Notes: generated by a model from the sequence alone, not told the origin. A stretch of 64,000 nt of DNA from Sphingomonas naphthae (GCF_028607085.1 NZ_CP117411.1:1-64000); one strand, 5' to 3'; counted from the stretch's first letter, positions 51,001 through 63,555 are shown. Numbers and translations are program-made.

Positions 51001-51007
51001 GGAACCT

Positions 51008-51471
51008 ATGCGCCTGTCTTCCCTTGCCGATTATGCGGTGGTGATGCTCTCCGCCGCCGCGCGCCATCCGGCCGCGCGGCTGACGGCGACGACGCTGTCG
51101 GGCGAGACCGGCGTGCCCTTGCCCACCGCGCAGAAGCTGATGGGCCGGCTCGCCACCGCCGGGCTGCTCAGTTCGGCGCGGGGCACCGGCGGCGGCTTTC
51201 GCCTCGCACGGCCGGCCGGCGAGATCAGCCTGGCCGACATCGTCGAGGCGGTCGAAGGCCCGATCGCGATGACGGCCTGTGTCGAACAGGGCCGCCACGA
51301 TTGCACCCTGGAACAGAGCTGCGCCGTCCGCCCGCACTGGTCGGCGGTGAACGATGCGATGCGCGGCGCGCTGGCGGGCGTCAGTCTCGCCACCCTTGCC
51401 GGTGCCGCCCCGTCCGGCTTTGGGCTGGACGCGCCGGCCCCCGCGCCCGCGAACGAGATGGAACTGCCCGC

Positions 51472-51475
<4 letters not shown>
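51008..51475 (+). CDS. Rrf2-family SUF regulator
   Basis: 155 residues from ATG 51008 (a start at 50999 would add 3 residues). The Rrf2 winged helix is seen in [20 protein letters not shown] and [17 protein letters not shown]. The cysteine-rich cluster [19 protein letters not shown] (three Cys) can bind an iron-sulfur cluster. It regulates suf expression in response to cluster status. It overlaps sufB by 4 bases and heads the operon. Confidence 0.93.
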
Positions 51476-52940
<1,465 letters not shown>

Positions 52941-52944
<4 letters not shown>

Positions 52945-53031
52945 ACCCCGCCGCCTGGATCGCGATCGGCATCGGCGTCGCCGTTGCCATCATCCTTCCC
53001 CTCTCGATGGCTGCCCAGCAGCGCAAGAATG

Positions 53032-53039
<8 letters not shown>
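52941..53039 (+). CDS. Very small membrane protein between sufB and sufC
   Basis: 32 residues, [20 protein letters not shown] followed by [12 protein letters not shown]; one hydrophobic helix and a short basic/charged tail. It overlaps sufB by 4 bases and sufC by up to 8, so it is almost certainly co-translated. No known family; it could anchor the Suf complex at the membrane, which is only a guess. Confidence 0.6.
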
Positions 53040-53784
<745 letters not shown>

Positions 53785-53800
53785 GGGCTATCCTGAAATT

Positions 53801-53938
53801 CCTCCCCGCGCGAAGCGGGGGGAGGGGGACCGCGCCGAAGGCGGGGTGGAGGGGTATGGCCCCCCGCGTTGCGTCCGGCCGCCTTGCCCCTCCACCATCC
53901 TGCGGATGGTCCCCCTCCCCATCTGCGATGGGGAGGAA
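53801..53938. repeat. Class C repeat inside the suf operon
   Basis: CCTCCCCGCGCGAAGCGGGG on the left and CCCCCTCCCCATCTGCGATG with GGGGAGG on the right flank GGTGGAGGGGTATG / GCCCCTCCACC. It sits between sufC and sufD on the same strand, where it could modulate the sufD message. Confidence 0.7.
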
Positions 53939-53941
53939 CGT

Positions 53942-55042
53942 ATGAGCCTCACCCTCCCCTCCACCCGTGACGAAGCCTGGCGCTGGTTCGCGCCGGCCGC
54001 CGTCGAGCAGGCGGCCGCCCTCCCGGCCGCCCCGCGCCCGACCAGCGCGGCGGATATGTTCGCCGATGTCGCCGGGCCGCGCCTGGTCTTCTTCGACGGC
54101 GTCTATCAGCCCGCCGAAAGCAAGCCCGGCCCGATCGCGATCGAGAGCCTCGCGATCGACACCGCCCACCCGCTCGGCGCGCGTGCGGCCAAGGAAAATG
54201 GGGGCGGCACCGGCTGGCGGCTGATGCTCGACGCACAGGCCGCCGCCGATCCCATCCAGATCGTCCACTGGTCCTCCGGCGGCGAGAATCATCTCCCCGG
54301 CGAGATCGTGCTGGCCGAGGATTCCGCCGCCACCGTCACCGAGACGTTCGTCGGGCGCGGCTGGGCCAACCGCCTCACCCGCATCGACCTCGCCCGCTCG
54401 GCGCGGCTGATGCGCGGCGTGCGACTGCTGCATGACGAGGGCTTCGTCTCGCTGCGCGACGAGGCGCAGGTCGCCACCGGCGCCAGCCTCGTCTCGACCT
54501 TTCTCGGCCATGGCACGCTCGGCAGCCGCATCGATGTCGCCGCGACCCTGAACGGGGAGGGCGCCTTCGCCGAAGTCGGCGGCGCGCTGCTCGCCACCGG
54601 GCAGGATCGCCACGAGGCGGCCGTCGTCGTCCGCCATGCCGCGCCCGGCGGGGTCAGCCGGCAATTGTGGCGGCTGGTCGCGCACGATCGCGGCACCGTC
54701 AGCGCCGCCGCCCGCGTCGAGGTGGCGCGCGGCGCGCAGCGCACCGATGCCGAGCAGTCGCTGCGCGGCCTGCTGCTCGATCGCACCGCGACGGTGAATT
54801 TGAAGCCCGAGCTGGAAATCTTCGCCGACGACGTGAAATGCGCGCACGGCGCCACCGTGGGCGAACTGGACGCACGCGCGCTCTTCTACCTCGCCAGCCG
54901 GGGCATTCCGGAGGGCGAGGCGCGCGCGATGCTCACCCGCGCCTTCGCCGCCGACGCCTTCGCGCGGCTGCCCGAAGGCGCGCTGGCGGAGGGGTTCGCC
55001 GACGAGGCCGATCGCTGGCTCGATCGGGTGCTGGCGCGATGA
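53942..55042 (+). CDS. sufD: Fe-S cluster assembly protein SufD
   Basis: 366 residues from ATG 53942, with GGGGAGGAACGT upstream. SufD-type features are the C-terminal LKPELEIFADDVKCAHGATV and ASRGIPEGEARAMLTRAFA. Partner of SufB and SufC in the scaffold. Stop overlaps sufS start (ATGA). Confidence 0.93.
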   Translation: MSLTLPSTRDEAWRWFAPAAVEQAAALPAAPRPTSAADMFADVAGPRLVFFDGVYQPAESKPGPIAIESLAIDTAHPLGARAAKENGGGTGWRLMLDAQAAADPIQIVHWSSGGENHLPGEIVLAEDSAATVTETFVGRGWANRLTRIDLARSARLMRGVRLLHDEGFVSLRDEAQVATGASLVSTFLGHGTLGSRIDVAATLNGEGAFAEVGGALLATGQDRHEAAVVVRHAAPGGVSRQLWRLVAHDRGTVSAAARVEVARGAQRTDAEQSLRGLLLDRTATVNLKPELEIFADDVKCAHGATVGELDARALFYLASRGIPEGEARAMLTRAFAADAFARLPEGALAEGFADEADRWLDRVLAR

Positions 55043-56253
55043 GCCTCGATGTCGCGACCAGGCCCCTCGACCGCCTCGCCGATTTCCCGGCGATCCCGGC
55101 GGGCTGGGCCTATCTCGATACAGCCGCCACCGCGCAGAAGCCGCAGGTCGTCGTCGATGCCATCACCCGCGCCTATGGCGAGACCTACGCGACCGTCCAT
55201 CGCGGCGTCTACCAACGCTCGGCCGACATGACGCTCGCCTATGAGGCGGCGCGCGAGCGGGTGGCGGGGTTCATCGGCGCGGGATCGGCCGACGAGATCG
55301 TGTTCGTGCGCGGCGCGACCGAGGGCATCAATCTGGTCGCCTATAGCTGGGCGGCCAACCAGCTCGGGCCGGGCAACCGCATCCTCCTCAGCCAGCTCGA
55401 ACATCACAGCAATATCGTGCCTTGGCAGATGATCGCGGCCGAACGGGGCATCGCGATCGACGTGGCGCCGCTCACCGCCGACGGCCGGATCGATCTCGAC
55501 TCGGTCGAGGCGATGCTGACCCCCGAACACAAGCTCGTCGCGCTGGCGCATGTTTCCAACGTGCTGGGTTCGGTGCTGGATGTCGCCCGCGCCGCGAAGG
55601 CGGCGCACAGTGTGGGCGCGAAACTGCTGGTCGATGGCTGTCAGGCCGTGCCGCGCCTGCCGGTCGACGTCGGCGCGCTGGGCTGCGATTTCTACGTCTT
55701 CTCCGGCCACAAGCTCTACGGCCCCACCGGCATCGGCGTGCTGTGGGCGCGGCCCGAGATCCTCGCGGTGATGCCGCCGTGGCAGGGCGGCGGGTCGATG
55801 ATCGATCGGGTCAGCTTTTCCGGCACCACCTTCGCGCCCCCGCCGGGACGGTTCGAGGCGGGCACGCCGCACATCGTCGGCGCGCTCGGCCTCCATGCGG
55901 CGATCGATTATGTCGAGGGCATCGGGCTGGAGGCGATCCACGCGCACGAGACCGCGCTGGTCGCCCAGGCCCGCGAGGCGCTGTCGCAGATCAACAGCGT
56001 GCGTCTGTTCGGGCCGGAGGATGCCGCCGGGATCGTCTCCTTCGCGATCGAGGGGGTGCATCCGCACGACATCGGCACCATATTGGACGAGGGGCAGGTC
56101 GCGATCCGCGCCGGCCACCATTGCGCGCAGCCGCTGATGGAGGCGCTGGGCGTGGCGGCGACGGCGCGGGCGAGCTTCGGGGTCTATAACGGCCCGGCGG
56201 ATATCGATGCGCTGGTCAAGGGCATCCAGCGCGTGACACGGATTTTCGGGTGA
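55039..56253 (+). CDS. sufS: Cysteine desulfurase SufS
   Basis: 404 residues. The PLP lysine is in FSGHKLYGPTGIGVLW and the active-site Cys is in RAGHHCAQPLM. It supplies sulfur from cysteine for the Suf pathway, normally with SufE or SufU as partner. Neither SufE nor SufU is visible in this window. It overlaps sufD by 4 bases. Confidence 0.95.
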   Translation: MSLDVATRPLDRLADFPAIPAGWAYLDTAATAQKPQVVVDAITRAYGETYATVHRGVYQRSADMTLAYEAARERVAGFIGAGSADEIVFVRGATEGINLVAYSWAANQLGPGNRILLSQLEHHSNIVPWQMIAAERGIAIDVAPLTADGRIDLDSVEAMLTPEHKLVALAHVSNVLGSVLDVARAAKAAHSVGAKLLVDGCQAVPRLPVDVGALGCDFYVFSGHKLYGPTGIGVLWARPEILAVMPPWQGGGSMIDRVSFSGTTFAPPPGRFEAGTPHIVGALGLHAAIDYVEGIGLEAIHAHETALVAQAREALSQINSVRLFGPEDAAGIVSFAIEGVHPHDIGTILDEGQVAIRAGHHCAQPLMEALGVAATARASFGVYNGPADIDALVKGIQRVTRIFG

Positions 56254-56266
56254 TGAGGGCAGAGCG

Positions 56267-56740
56267 TTGAGCGACGGTATCGAACGGCAGGAACTGGACG
56301 CGGCCCCCCCGCCGCCGCCGCGCGCGCGCGTCGAGGATGCCGAGGCGCCGGCCATGGCGGAGGCGGGCCGCCCGCGCGACTATCTCGATGGCTTCCTGGC
56401 GGCCAAGCCGGCGGTAATCGCGGAAGGGGAACCGGGCGGATCGATCTACGACGGCGTGATCGATGCGCTGAAGGAAATCTACGATCCCGAAATCCCGGTG
56501 AACATCTACGAACTGGGCCTGATCTACGGCGTGGACGTGACGACCGACAATCATGTCGTGGTGACGATGACGCTGACGACACCCAATTGCCCGGTGGCGG
56601 AATCGATGCCGGGCGAGGTGGAATTGCGCGTCGGCGCGGTGCCGGGGGTGGGCTCGGCCGAAGTGAATCTGATCTGGGACCCGCCGTGGGACCCGCAGAA
56701 GATGTCGGACGAAGCGAAGCTCGAACTGGGGATGTTGTAA
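56267..56740 (+). CDS. sufT: SufT-like DUF59 Fe-S assembly protein
   Basis: 157 residues from TTG 56267 (start uncertain). A Pro-rich N-terminus is followed by the DUF59/MIP18 domain: YDPEIPVNIYELGLIYG and the conserved Cys in TTPNCPVAESMPGEVE. SufT helps maturation of Fe-S proteins. It follows sufS by 13 bases. The Pro-rich head is not typical of short SufT forms. Confidence 0.87.
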   Translation: MSDGIERQELDAAPPPPPRARVEDAEAPAMAEAGRPRDYLDGFLAAKPAVIAEGEPGGSIYDGVIDALKEIYDPEIPVNIYELGLIYGVDVTTDNHVVVTMTLTTPNCPVAESMPGEVELRVGAVPGVGSAEVNLIWDPPWDPQKMSDEAKLELGML

Positions 56741-56763
56741 GGCTGAAGGGTGCAAAAGTGACC

Positions 56764-56847
56764 CGTTCGTCCTGAGCGAAGTCGAAGGACGTGCGACTGG
56801 ACGCCCCGCTTGGGGCACGTCCTTCGACTTCGCTCAGTACGAACGGA
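56764..56847. repeat. Class D repeat before sufA
   Basis: CGTTCGTCCTGAGCGAAGTC and the reverse-complementary GACTTCGCTCAGTACGAACG flank a short centre. It separates sufT from sufA on the same strand. Confidence 0.8.
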
Positions 56848-56888
56848 TTTTAAGGCGGCGCACGGGCCGTTTGGAAGGATAGATCAAG

Positions 56889-57242
56889 ATGGCCACCACC
56901 CTTCGCGCCCGCCCGGCGGCGCTGAACCTCACCCCGTCCGCACATGCGCGGATCGCCGCGCTCATGGCGGAGGCGCCCGAGGGGGCGGTGGGCGTCAAGC
57001 TCTCCACCCCGCGCAAGGGCTGTTCGGGCCTCGCTTATTCGGTCGATTACATCACAGCCGCCGATCCGTTCGACGAGAAGATCGTCACCCCCGGCGGCGA
57101 TTTCTACGTCGATGGCGGATCGATCCTTTATCTCATCGGATCGACGATGGACTGGGTGGAGGATGATTTCACCGCCGGCTTCGTCTTCCAGAATCCCAAC
57201 GCCAAGGGCAGCTGCGGCTGCGGCGAGAGCTTCACGGTTTGA
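56889..57242 (+). CDS. sufA: HesB/IscA-type Fe-S carrier (SufA)
   Basis: 117 residues. The three conserved Cys lie in GCSGLAYSVDY and the C-terminal GSCGCGESF. It carries clusters or iron to target proteins. It is the last gene of the suf group, after a class D repeat, and has its own ribosome site. Confidence 0.92.
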   Translation: MATTLRARPAALNLTPSAHARIAALMAEAPEGAVGVKLSTPRKGCSGLAYSVDYITAADPFDEKIVTPGGDFYVDGGSILYLIGSTMDWVEDDFTAGFVFQNPNAKGSCGCGESFTV

Positions 57243-57257
57243 TGATGCGCCTAACGG

Positions 57258-57296
57258 CGCGGGCTGGTGCCGCCCATCCGCGTGAGCGGATCGAAT
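57258..57296. repeat. Class F repeat fragment
   Basis: Reverse complement of part of the element at 45247 (GCTGGTGCCGCCCATCCGCG then TGAGCGGATC). It lies between convergent sufA and the receptor gene. Confidence 0.65.
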
Positions 57297-57297
57297 C

Positions 57298-59436
57298 CTA
57301 AAAATCCACCGTCGCCGATAGCCAGAGCCGGCGCGGCTCCTGCAGGTTGGTGTAGGCCGAGGCGTAGATCGTCTGCGTCCCGCTCTGATAGGGCAGGAAG
57401 CCGGTGAAATCTTTGTCGAACACATTGTAGAGTGCGGCGCCCAGGCGGATCACCGGGGTTAGCTGGTAATTGGCGCCCAGGTGAAACAGCGCATAGCCCT
57501 TGTAGCTGCCCAGCGCCGTCTGCTCCGCGCCGCGCCCGCGATAGCGCTTCGATCGGATTTCGGAGCGCGCCCAGGTCGTCAGCGCGTCGGTCAGCTTCCA
57601 GCGCAGATTGCCGTTCACCATATGCCTGGGCGTGTTGACCAGCGGCTCGCCCGCCTCCGTGCCGCTCTTCTGCTCGCTTTCGGTATAAGTGTAGTTGAGC
57701 GATAGCGAGACGGCCGGCGTGAAGGCGAACTTCACCGCCACTTCGCCACCCCGCGTCACCGCCTTGTCCACGTTGACCGTTTGGCCGAAATTCTCCGCGC
57801 GCGGGAATTCGCCGAGATCGAGGCAACCCGGTCGGTTGCGCTGCACGCTCCAGGTGCAGTTGGGGATCGGCGCGCCGGTCGCGATCTTGTCCTTGAAGCG
57901 GTTGTTGAAGACAGTGGCGTTGCCGCTGACGACGCCGCCGTCGTCATAATAGACGCCCACTTCCATCGAGGTGCTGGTCTCGGGCTTCAGCCCCGGCGTG
58001 CCGATCAGCGGAATGGTGCCCTGCCCGCCGAAGCCGACGATGCCCGGCGCGATCTGGTCGAGGCGCGGCGTCTTGAAGCCCCGGCTGACCCCGCCCTTCA
58101 CGGTGAAGGCGTCGCTGGTGTTCCACACCGCGTAGATGCGCGGCGAGAGCTTGCCGCCAAACGTCTCGTGATCGTCGTAGCGCGCGCCCAAGGTCACCTT
58201 GAAGCGATCGACCAGCTTCACCTCGGCCTCGCCGAACAGCGCCCACTGGACGAATTCGTACTTATCGACGGCGACGCCATCGACCATCTCGGCCTGCCAA
58301 TATTGCCCGCCGACGGTGGCGGTAACGGGCCCCAGCGGCACGACCGCGCGGCTGTCGGCGATGCTGTTGGTCGCCGTCAAGCCGCGCGGATCGCCGGCGA
58401 CCTTGCCGGGGGTGCCGGGCGGGATGGTGCGGCCGAACGTCTCGGTGATGTTGCGCGTCAGGGTCGTGTCGATCTGCGCGAAGCCCGCGCGCCAGCTGTG
58501 CGCCAGCACATAATTGTCCCGGTTGAACCTCATCTCCGGGCCGTAACCGCCCTGCACCGTGCCGGTGCCGAGCTGCGAGTCCGAATTGTCATACCATTGC
58601 CGGTTAATATCCGCCTCGAACCAGAGGTCGTGATCGACATGCGGGGTCATCGACAGGCGGCCGCCCAAGGTGTGCGTGCGCGACTTGACCGGTGCCGGCC
58701 CGCGCTTGCTCACCTCCGCTTCGGTGCCGGTGATCGTCTCGTAGGTGATGTCGGCGGCCTCGCGGCGGAAATAGCTGCCGCGCACCGAAAGGCCGATCAG
58801 ATCCCTGACCAGCGGCCCATGCAGATAGGCGTTGCCCGAATAGATGTTGCCGAACTGGCCATCCTCCTGAAGCGTCGCCTCGCCGGTGACGGTGCCCGCC
58901 CAGCGCGTGCCGACCTTGCGGGTGATGAGGTTGACCACGCCGCCCATCGCGTCCGATCCGTAGAGCGTCGACATCGGCCCGCGCACCACCTCGATCCGGT
59001 CGATCGCGGAGAAGGGCGGCAGGAAGCTGGTCGAGGTCTCGCCGAAGCCGTTGGGCGTTACGTTGCCCGGCGCGTTCTGGCGGCGTCCATCCACCAGGAT
59101 CAGCGTGTAATCGCTCGGCATGCCGCGGATCGAGATGTTGAGCCCGCCGGTCTTGCCCGCCGTCTGGCCGACGTCGATCCCTTCCACGTTGGTCAGCGCC
59201 TCGGCGAGGCTGCCGAAGCGGCGCTCCTGCAATTCGGCGCGATTGAGCACGCTGATGCTGGCCGGCGCGTCGCGGATCTTCTGCTCGAAGCCGGCGGCGG
59301 TCACCACGATTTCGTCGGGGTCGCTCACCTCGGGCGCGGGCGCCACCGTCGCCGGTGCGGCCAGCACGAGGGCGGGGCAGAGCGACAGCGCAAGCGCGCT
59401 GGTCAGCGCCAGATGGCGTGTATGGGCGTGCAGCAT
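57298..59436 (-). CDS. TonB-dependent outer membrane receptor
   Basis: 712 residues. The signal region (HLALTSALALSLCPALVLA) is followed by a TonB box (DEIVVTAAGFEQKIRDAPA), the plug domain (EALTNVEGIDVGQTAGKTGG, DAMGGVVNLITRKVG) and a 22-strand barrel ending in aromatic residues (SATVDF). It imports a large ligand such as a siderophore, vitamin or glycan. No operon partner is directly adjacent on this strand except the small exported gene; the ligand is unknown. Confidence 0.94.
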   Translation of the reverse strand: MLHAHTRHLALTSALALSLCPALVLAAPATVAPAPEVSDPDEIVVTAAGFEQKIRDAPASISVLNRAELQERRFGSLAEALTNVEGIDVGQTAGKTGGLNISIRGMPSDYTLILVDGRRQNAPGNVTPNGFGETSTSFLPPFSAIDRIEVVRGPMSTLYGSDAMGGVVNLITRKVGTRWAGTVTGEATLQEDGQFGNIYSGNAYLHGPLVRDLIGLSVRGSYFRREAADITYETITGTEAEVSKRGPAPVKSRTHTLGGRLSMTPHVDHDLWFEADINRQWYDNSDSQLGTGTVQGGYGPEMRFNRDNYVLAHSWRAGFAQIDTTLTRNITETFGRTIPPGTPGKVAGDPRGLTATNSIADSRAVVPLGPVTATVGGQYWQAEMVDGVAVDKYEFVQWALFGEAEVKLVDRFKVTLGARYDDHETFGGKLSPRIYAVWNTSDAFTVKGGVSRGFKTPRLDQIAPGIVGFGGQGTIPLIGTPGLKPETSTSMEVGVYYDDGGVVSGNATVFNNRFKDKIATGAPIPNCTWSVQRNRPGCLDLGEFPRAENFGQTVNVDKAVTRGGEVAVKFAFTPAVSLSLNYTYTESEQKSGTEAGEPLVNTPRHMVNGNLRWKLTDALTTWARSEIRSKRYRGRGAEQTALGSYKGYALFHLGANYQLTPVIRLGAALYNVFDKDFTGFLPYQSGTQTIYASAYTNLQEPRRLWLSATVDF

Positions 59437-59587
59437 TTCGTCCCCCGATAATGCGATTGATTAGCAATTGCGGGGTGCGTTGGTGGGTGAGGGCCGGACC
59501 GTCAATCGCGGGTTGCGGCGCGAAAAGGTTCTTAACGGAACCGACATCCGCGCATAATCGACAGGCGCTTTCGGGAAATGTTGGGGG

Positions 59588-60064
59588 CTATTCGCCGCAG
59601 TCGAGCTTCACCGTCGCCGTCTGGCGCTGCCTGCCCCAGATGGCTGTGAGGGTGACCTTGCCGGCGCACTGGATGTTCGGCACCCACAACGGGCTCACCA
59701 CCGGATCGCGATAGGGGATCGAGAGGTAGGGGAAGGTGCGTTTCGCCAGCACCTTGCCCGCCGTGTTGGTGGCCGTCAGGGTCAGCGGCACCTCGCTATT
59801 CTCCCCCATGTCGCGCCCCGCCGGCATCCGCACCGCGACGCTGACGATCATGTCCTCGGCTGGCTCCTTCGTGTCGCCTTCGCCGGCACCCGTATTCCAG
59901 CCGACGAATTTGGCGGGCGAGGCGATGTTGGCCGAGAGCGTGCCGGTCGTCTTGTAATAGAGCTGGGCGCGGATCGGGCCAAGGACGGGGCCGGTGTCGG
60001 CGGCCGGAGCCGGGGCGCCGAGGGTGGCGAGCGCGAGGCCCGTCAGGATCGCTGGCCGCATCAT
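59588..60064 (-). CDS. Small exported protein, unknown
   Basis: 158 residues. A signal peptide ([21 protein letters not shown]) is followed by about 134 residues with beta-strand character ([21 protein letters not shown]) and a C-terminal cysteine pair (IQCAGKV, KLDCGE) that may form a disulfide. It overlaps the amidohydrolase stop by 4 bases and is probably co-translated with it. No family recognised. Confidence 0.7.
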   Translation of the reverse strand: MMRPAILTGLALATLGAPAPAADTGPVLGPIRAQLYYKTTGTLSANIASPAKFVGWNTGAGEGDTKEPAEDMIVSVAVRMPAGRDMGENSEVPLTLTATNTAGKVLAKRTFPYLSIPYRDPVVSPLWVPNIQCAGKVTLTAIWGRQRQTATVKLDCGE

Positions 60065-61314
60065 TTCTCCTCCCGTTCGATCACGCCATTCTTCATCACC
60101 AGCCGCACCGCGCGCACCGCCGTGATGTCGCGGGTGGGGTCGCCCGCCACCGCGACGAGATCGGCGAGGAGGCCCGGCTTCACCGCGCCCAGCCGGTCGG
60201 CGATGGCGAACAGCGCGGCATTGCCCGATGTGGCGGCGATCAACACCCGCGGCGCGGGCATGCCGGCGGCCGCCATCAACTCCAGCTCGCGGGCATTCTC
60301 GCCATGGGGAAAGACGCCGACATCGCCTCCGGCGCAGATCGCAACGCCGGCAGCGCGCGCGGCGGAGAAGGCCGCGCGGGCGGTGGCGAGAGAAGCGGGC
60401 ACCGGATCGCCGCCCGTCCAGCCGCGATAGCGGGCGATCGCGTCGGCGGCGGCGAGGGTCGGGCAATAGCCGATGCCGCGCGCCTTCATCTGGCGGAACA
60501 GATCGGGCGTGCCGGCATAGCCATGTTCGATCGTATCGACCCCGGCGAGGATCGCGCGGCGCATCCCCTCGGCGGTGGAGGCGTGGGCGACGGCGGTGCG
60601 GCCGGCGCCATGGGCGATGGCGACCGCGCTTGCCAGCTCCGCCTCGGTGAAGGTGGCGCGGGCGGGTTCGCCCGGCCGCCAGCGGTAATCGGCGTAGAGC
60701 TTGACCACGTCGGCGCCGTTCGCGATCTGGCGCCGCACCGCGCGGACCAGCCCGTCGCTATCCGCCTCCTCGGCGCCCTGCGGCACGACCACGCCGGGCT
60801 CGAACCCCTTCGGCCCGTAAGCGCCGGTCGCGACCAGCGCGAGCGTGGCGACCAGCATGCGCGGGCCGGGGATGATGCGCTGCTCGATCGCCTGCTTCAG
60901 CCCGACATCGGCATAGCCCGCCCCCTCGGTGCCGAGATCGCGCACCGTGGTGAAGCCCGCCATCAGCGTCGCCTTCGCCGCGACGCTGGCGCGCGCGGTG
61001 CGCAGCGCCAGCGGCTCGTGCAGCACCTGATCGTCCCACGATGTTTCGTTATAGGGATGGAGGAACAGGTGCGAATGGCCCTCGATCAGGCCGGGCATCA
61101 GCGTGGCGCCGGGCAGGTCGATCACGGTCGCGCCGGCGGCCGACAGGTTCGGCCCGACCTCGGCGATGCGTTCGCCGCGCACCAGCACCTGCCAGCCCTC
61201 GTGCGGGCGCGGATCCATGCCGTCGAAGACGCGGGCGGGGCGGATGAGATAGACGGTCTCGGCCGACGCCAGGCCGGGCGCGAGGAGAAGGAGCAGGGCG
61301 ATCAGCAGGCGCAT
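60061..61314 (-). CDS. Secreted amidohydrolase (metal-dependent)
   Basis: 417 residues from ATG 61314, with a signal peptide [18 protein letters not shown]; a longer reading to 61539 is rejected. The metal motif [20 protein letters not shown] with a carbamylatable Lys, and [11 protein letters not shown] with a His are typical of the imidazolonepropionase-like amidohydrolase group; Asp in CAGGDVG completes the site. It could hydrolyse a cyclic amide or dipeptide. Paired divergently with an acylase. Confidence 0.88.
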   Translation of the reverse strand: MRLLIALLLLLAPGLASAETVYLIRPARVFDGMDPRPHEGWQVLVRGERIAEVGPNLSAAGATVIDLPGATLMPGLIEGHSHLFLHPYNETSWDDQVLHEPLALRTARASVAAKATLMAGFTTVRDLGTEGAGYADVGLKQAIEQRIIPGPRMLVATLALVATGAYGPKGFEPGVVVPQGAEEADSDGLVRAVRRQIANGADVVKLYADYRWRPGEPARATFTEAELASAVAIAHGAGRTAVAHASTAEGMRRAILAGVDTIEHGYAGTPDLFRQMKARGIGYCPTLAAADAIARYRGWTGGDPVPASLATARAAFSAARAAGVAICAGGDVGVFPHGENARELELMAAAGMPAPRVLIAATSGNAALFAIADRLGAVKPGLLADLVAVAGDPTRDITAVRAVRLVMKNGVIEREEK

Positions 61315-61348
61315 GGACTTCCCCGTCGCGGCGGTTAGGTTTCGGACT

Positions 61349-63544
61349 ATGCCGCAATCCACCCGCTTCGCCACCCGCGTCCTGCTTCCGCTGCTGCTGA
61401 TTGCCACGCCGGCGATCGCGCAGGGCCCCGCCGATCTCGGCCGCTGGAAGGCGCAGGCGGCTAGGGTCACCATCACCCGCGACACGCATGGCATTGCGCA
61501 TGTGAAGGGCAAGACCGACGCGGACGCGGTGTTCGGCATGATCTACGCGCAGGCCGAGGACGACTTCAACCGGATCGAGAGCAATTACCTCACCAACCTC
61601 GGCCGCATGGCCGAGAGCGAGGGCGAGATCGCTGTGTGGCAGGATCTGCGGCAGCGGCTGTTCATCGATCCCGAGGTGCTGAAGGCGGATTACGCCAAGT
61701 CGCCGCCGTGGCTGAAAAAGCTGATGGATGCCTGGGCGGACGGGCTGAACTATTATCTCGCCACCAACCCGCATGTCGTGCCCCGGGTCATCACGCATTT
61801 CGAGCCGTGGATGGCGCTGAGCTTCACCGAGGGCAGCATCGGCGGCGATATCGAGAAGGTGCCCGTCACGCAGGTACAGGCCTTCTACGGCCGGCAGGCG
61901 GTGGCGATGACCGATGTGGAGCGTGGCACCGCCTATCGCGAGCCGCAGGGATCGAACGGCTTCGCCATCGCGCCGAGCCATACGCAGAACGGCCACGCGC
62001 TGCTGCTCATCAACCCGCACACCAGCTTCTTCTTCCGATCCGAATTGCAGATGACGAGCGACGAGGGGCTCGACGCTTATGGCGCCGCGACCTGGGGGCA
62101 ATTCTTCGTCTATCAGGGCTTCAACGCGAAGGCCGGCTGGATGCACACCACCAGCGGCGTGGATGCGGTCGACGAATTCGCCGAGACGATCGAGACCGGC
62201 GCGGACGGGCGCCGCACCTATCTCTACGGCACGGAGCGGCGGCGGCTGATCGAGAAGGTCATCACGCTCAAGGTGCGCCAGCCCGATGGCTCGCTCGCCG
62301 AGCGGCGCATCACCACTTATGCCACCCATCACGGCCCGATCACGCGCGCGGCTGGCGGCAAGTGGATCGCGACCGCGCTGATGAACCGGCCGATCGCCGC
62401 GCTGGAACAGAGCTTCCTGCGCACCAAGACGGCCGATCTGGCCGGTTTCGTGAAAGTGGCCGGGCATCATCAGGCGAACAGCTCGAACAACACGCTGTTC
62501 GCCGACGCCAGGGGCGAGATTGCCTATCTCCACCCGCAATTCGTGCCGGTGCGGGACGATCGCTTCGATTATCGCAGCCCGGTCGACGGCAGCGATCCGG
62601 CGACCGACTGGAAGGGGCTGACCCCCTTCGCGCAGCTGCCGCAGGCGCTGAAGCCCGCCAACGGCTGGACGATGAACGTCAACAACTGGCCGTGGACGGC
62701 GGCCGGGGCGGACAGCCCGAAGCGCGAGGCCTTTCCGCGCTACATGGATCAGGTCGGCGAAAATCCGCGCGGGCCGCACGCGCTGCGCGTGCTGGAAGCG
62801 CGCAAGGATTTCACGCCCGAGACGCTGATCGCGGCGGCCTACGATCCCTACCTCACCGGCTTCGCGCGGATGCTGCCGCCGCTGATCGCCGCTTATGACG
62901 CGCTGCCGGCGGGCGATCCGCAGAAAGCGAAGCTGGCCGAGCCGATCGCGCTGCTGCGCGGCTGGGATTATCGCTGGGGGCTGGCCTCCAAGCCGACCTC
63001 GCTCGCGGTCTTCTGGGGCGAGATATTGTGGGCGGCGGTGACCGACGCGGCCAAGGCGCAGCGCATATCGCCATGGGATTATATGAGCGATCGGGCGAGC
63101 GACACCCAGCGCCTCGCCGCGCTGGCCGCCGCCGCCGATCGGCTGAAACAGGATTTCGGCTCGGTCGCGGCGCCGTGGGGCGAGATCAACCGCTTCCAGC
63201 GCAACGACGGGCGGATCGTGCAGCAGTTCGACGACGCCAAACCGTCGATCGGGGTGCCCTTCACCGGATCGCAATGGGGCTCGCTCGCGGCGTTCGGCGC
63301 GCGGCGCTATCCGGGCACGAAGCGATATTATGGCACGCTGGGCAACAGCTTCGTCGCGGTGGTCGAGTTCGGGCCGAAGGTGCGCGCCTGGGCGGTGAGC
63401 GCGGGTGGCGAGAGCGGCGATCCGGCCTCGCCGCACTTCAACGATCAGGCGCAGCGTTATGCCGATGGCGCGCTGCGGCCGGTATATTATTATCCCGAGG
63501 ATGTGGCCGCGCATGCCGAGCGCCGCTACCGGCCGGGCGATTGA
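61349..63544 (+). CDS. Penicillin-acylase family Ntn-hydrolase
   Basis: 731 residues from ATG 61349, with a signal peptide ([14 protein letters not shown]). The family's autocatalytic Ser is Ser202 in [12 protein letters not shown]; the preceding residues form the alpha chain and the rest the beta chain. An oxyanion region [12 protein letters not shown] and [15 protein letters not shown] are present. It should act in the periplasm on amide bonds of acylated compounds (N-acyl homoserine lactones, penicillins, peptides). Its start lies only 34 bases from the divergent amidohydrolase. Confidence 0.9.
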   Translation: MPQSTRFATRVLLPLLLIATPAIAQGPADLGRWKAQAARVTITRDTHGIAHVKGKTDADAVFGMIYAQAEDDFNRIESNYLTNLGRMAESEGEIAVWQDLRQRLFIDPEVLKADYAKSPPWLKKLMDAWADGLNYYLATNPHVVPRVITHFEPWMALSFTEGSIGGDIEKVPVTQVQAFYGRQAVAMTDVERGTAYREPQGSNGFAIAPSHTQNGHALLLINPHTSFFFRSELQMTSDEGLDAYGAATWGQFFVYQGFNAKAGWMHTTSGVDAVDEFAETIETGADGRRTYLYGTERRRLIEKVITLKVRQPDGSLAERRITTYATHHGPITRAAGGKWIATALMNRPIAALEQSFLRTKTADLAGFVKVAGHHQANSSNNTLFADARGEIAYLHPQFVPVRDDRFDYRSPVDGSDPATDWKGLTPFAQLPQALKPANGWTMNVNNWPWTAAGADSPKREAFPRYMDQVGENPRGPHALRVLEARKDFTPETLIAAAYDPYLTGFARMLPPLIAAYDALPAGDPQKAKLAEPIALLRGWDYRWGLASKPTSLAVFWGEILWAAVTDAAKAQRISPWDYMSDRASDTQRLAALAAAADRLKQDFGSVAAPWGEINRFQRNDGRIVQQFDDAKPSIGVPFTGSQWGSLAAFGARRYPGTKRYYGTLGNSFVAVVEFGPKVRAWAVSAGGESGDPASPHFNDQAQRYADGALRPVYYYPEDVAAHAERRYRPGD

Positions 63545-63555
63545 GGAGGGTTTCG

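Noticed and set aside
61049-63514. 821-residue minus-strand frame opposite the acylase
   Set aside because: It overlaps an acylase with signal peptide and catalytic motif, and has no recognisable domain itself.
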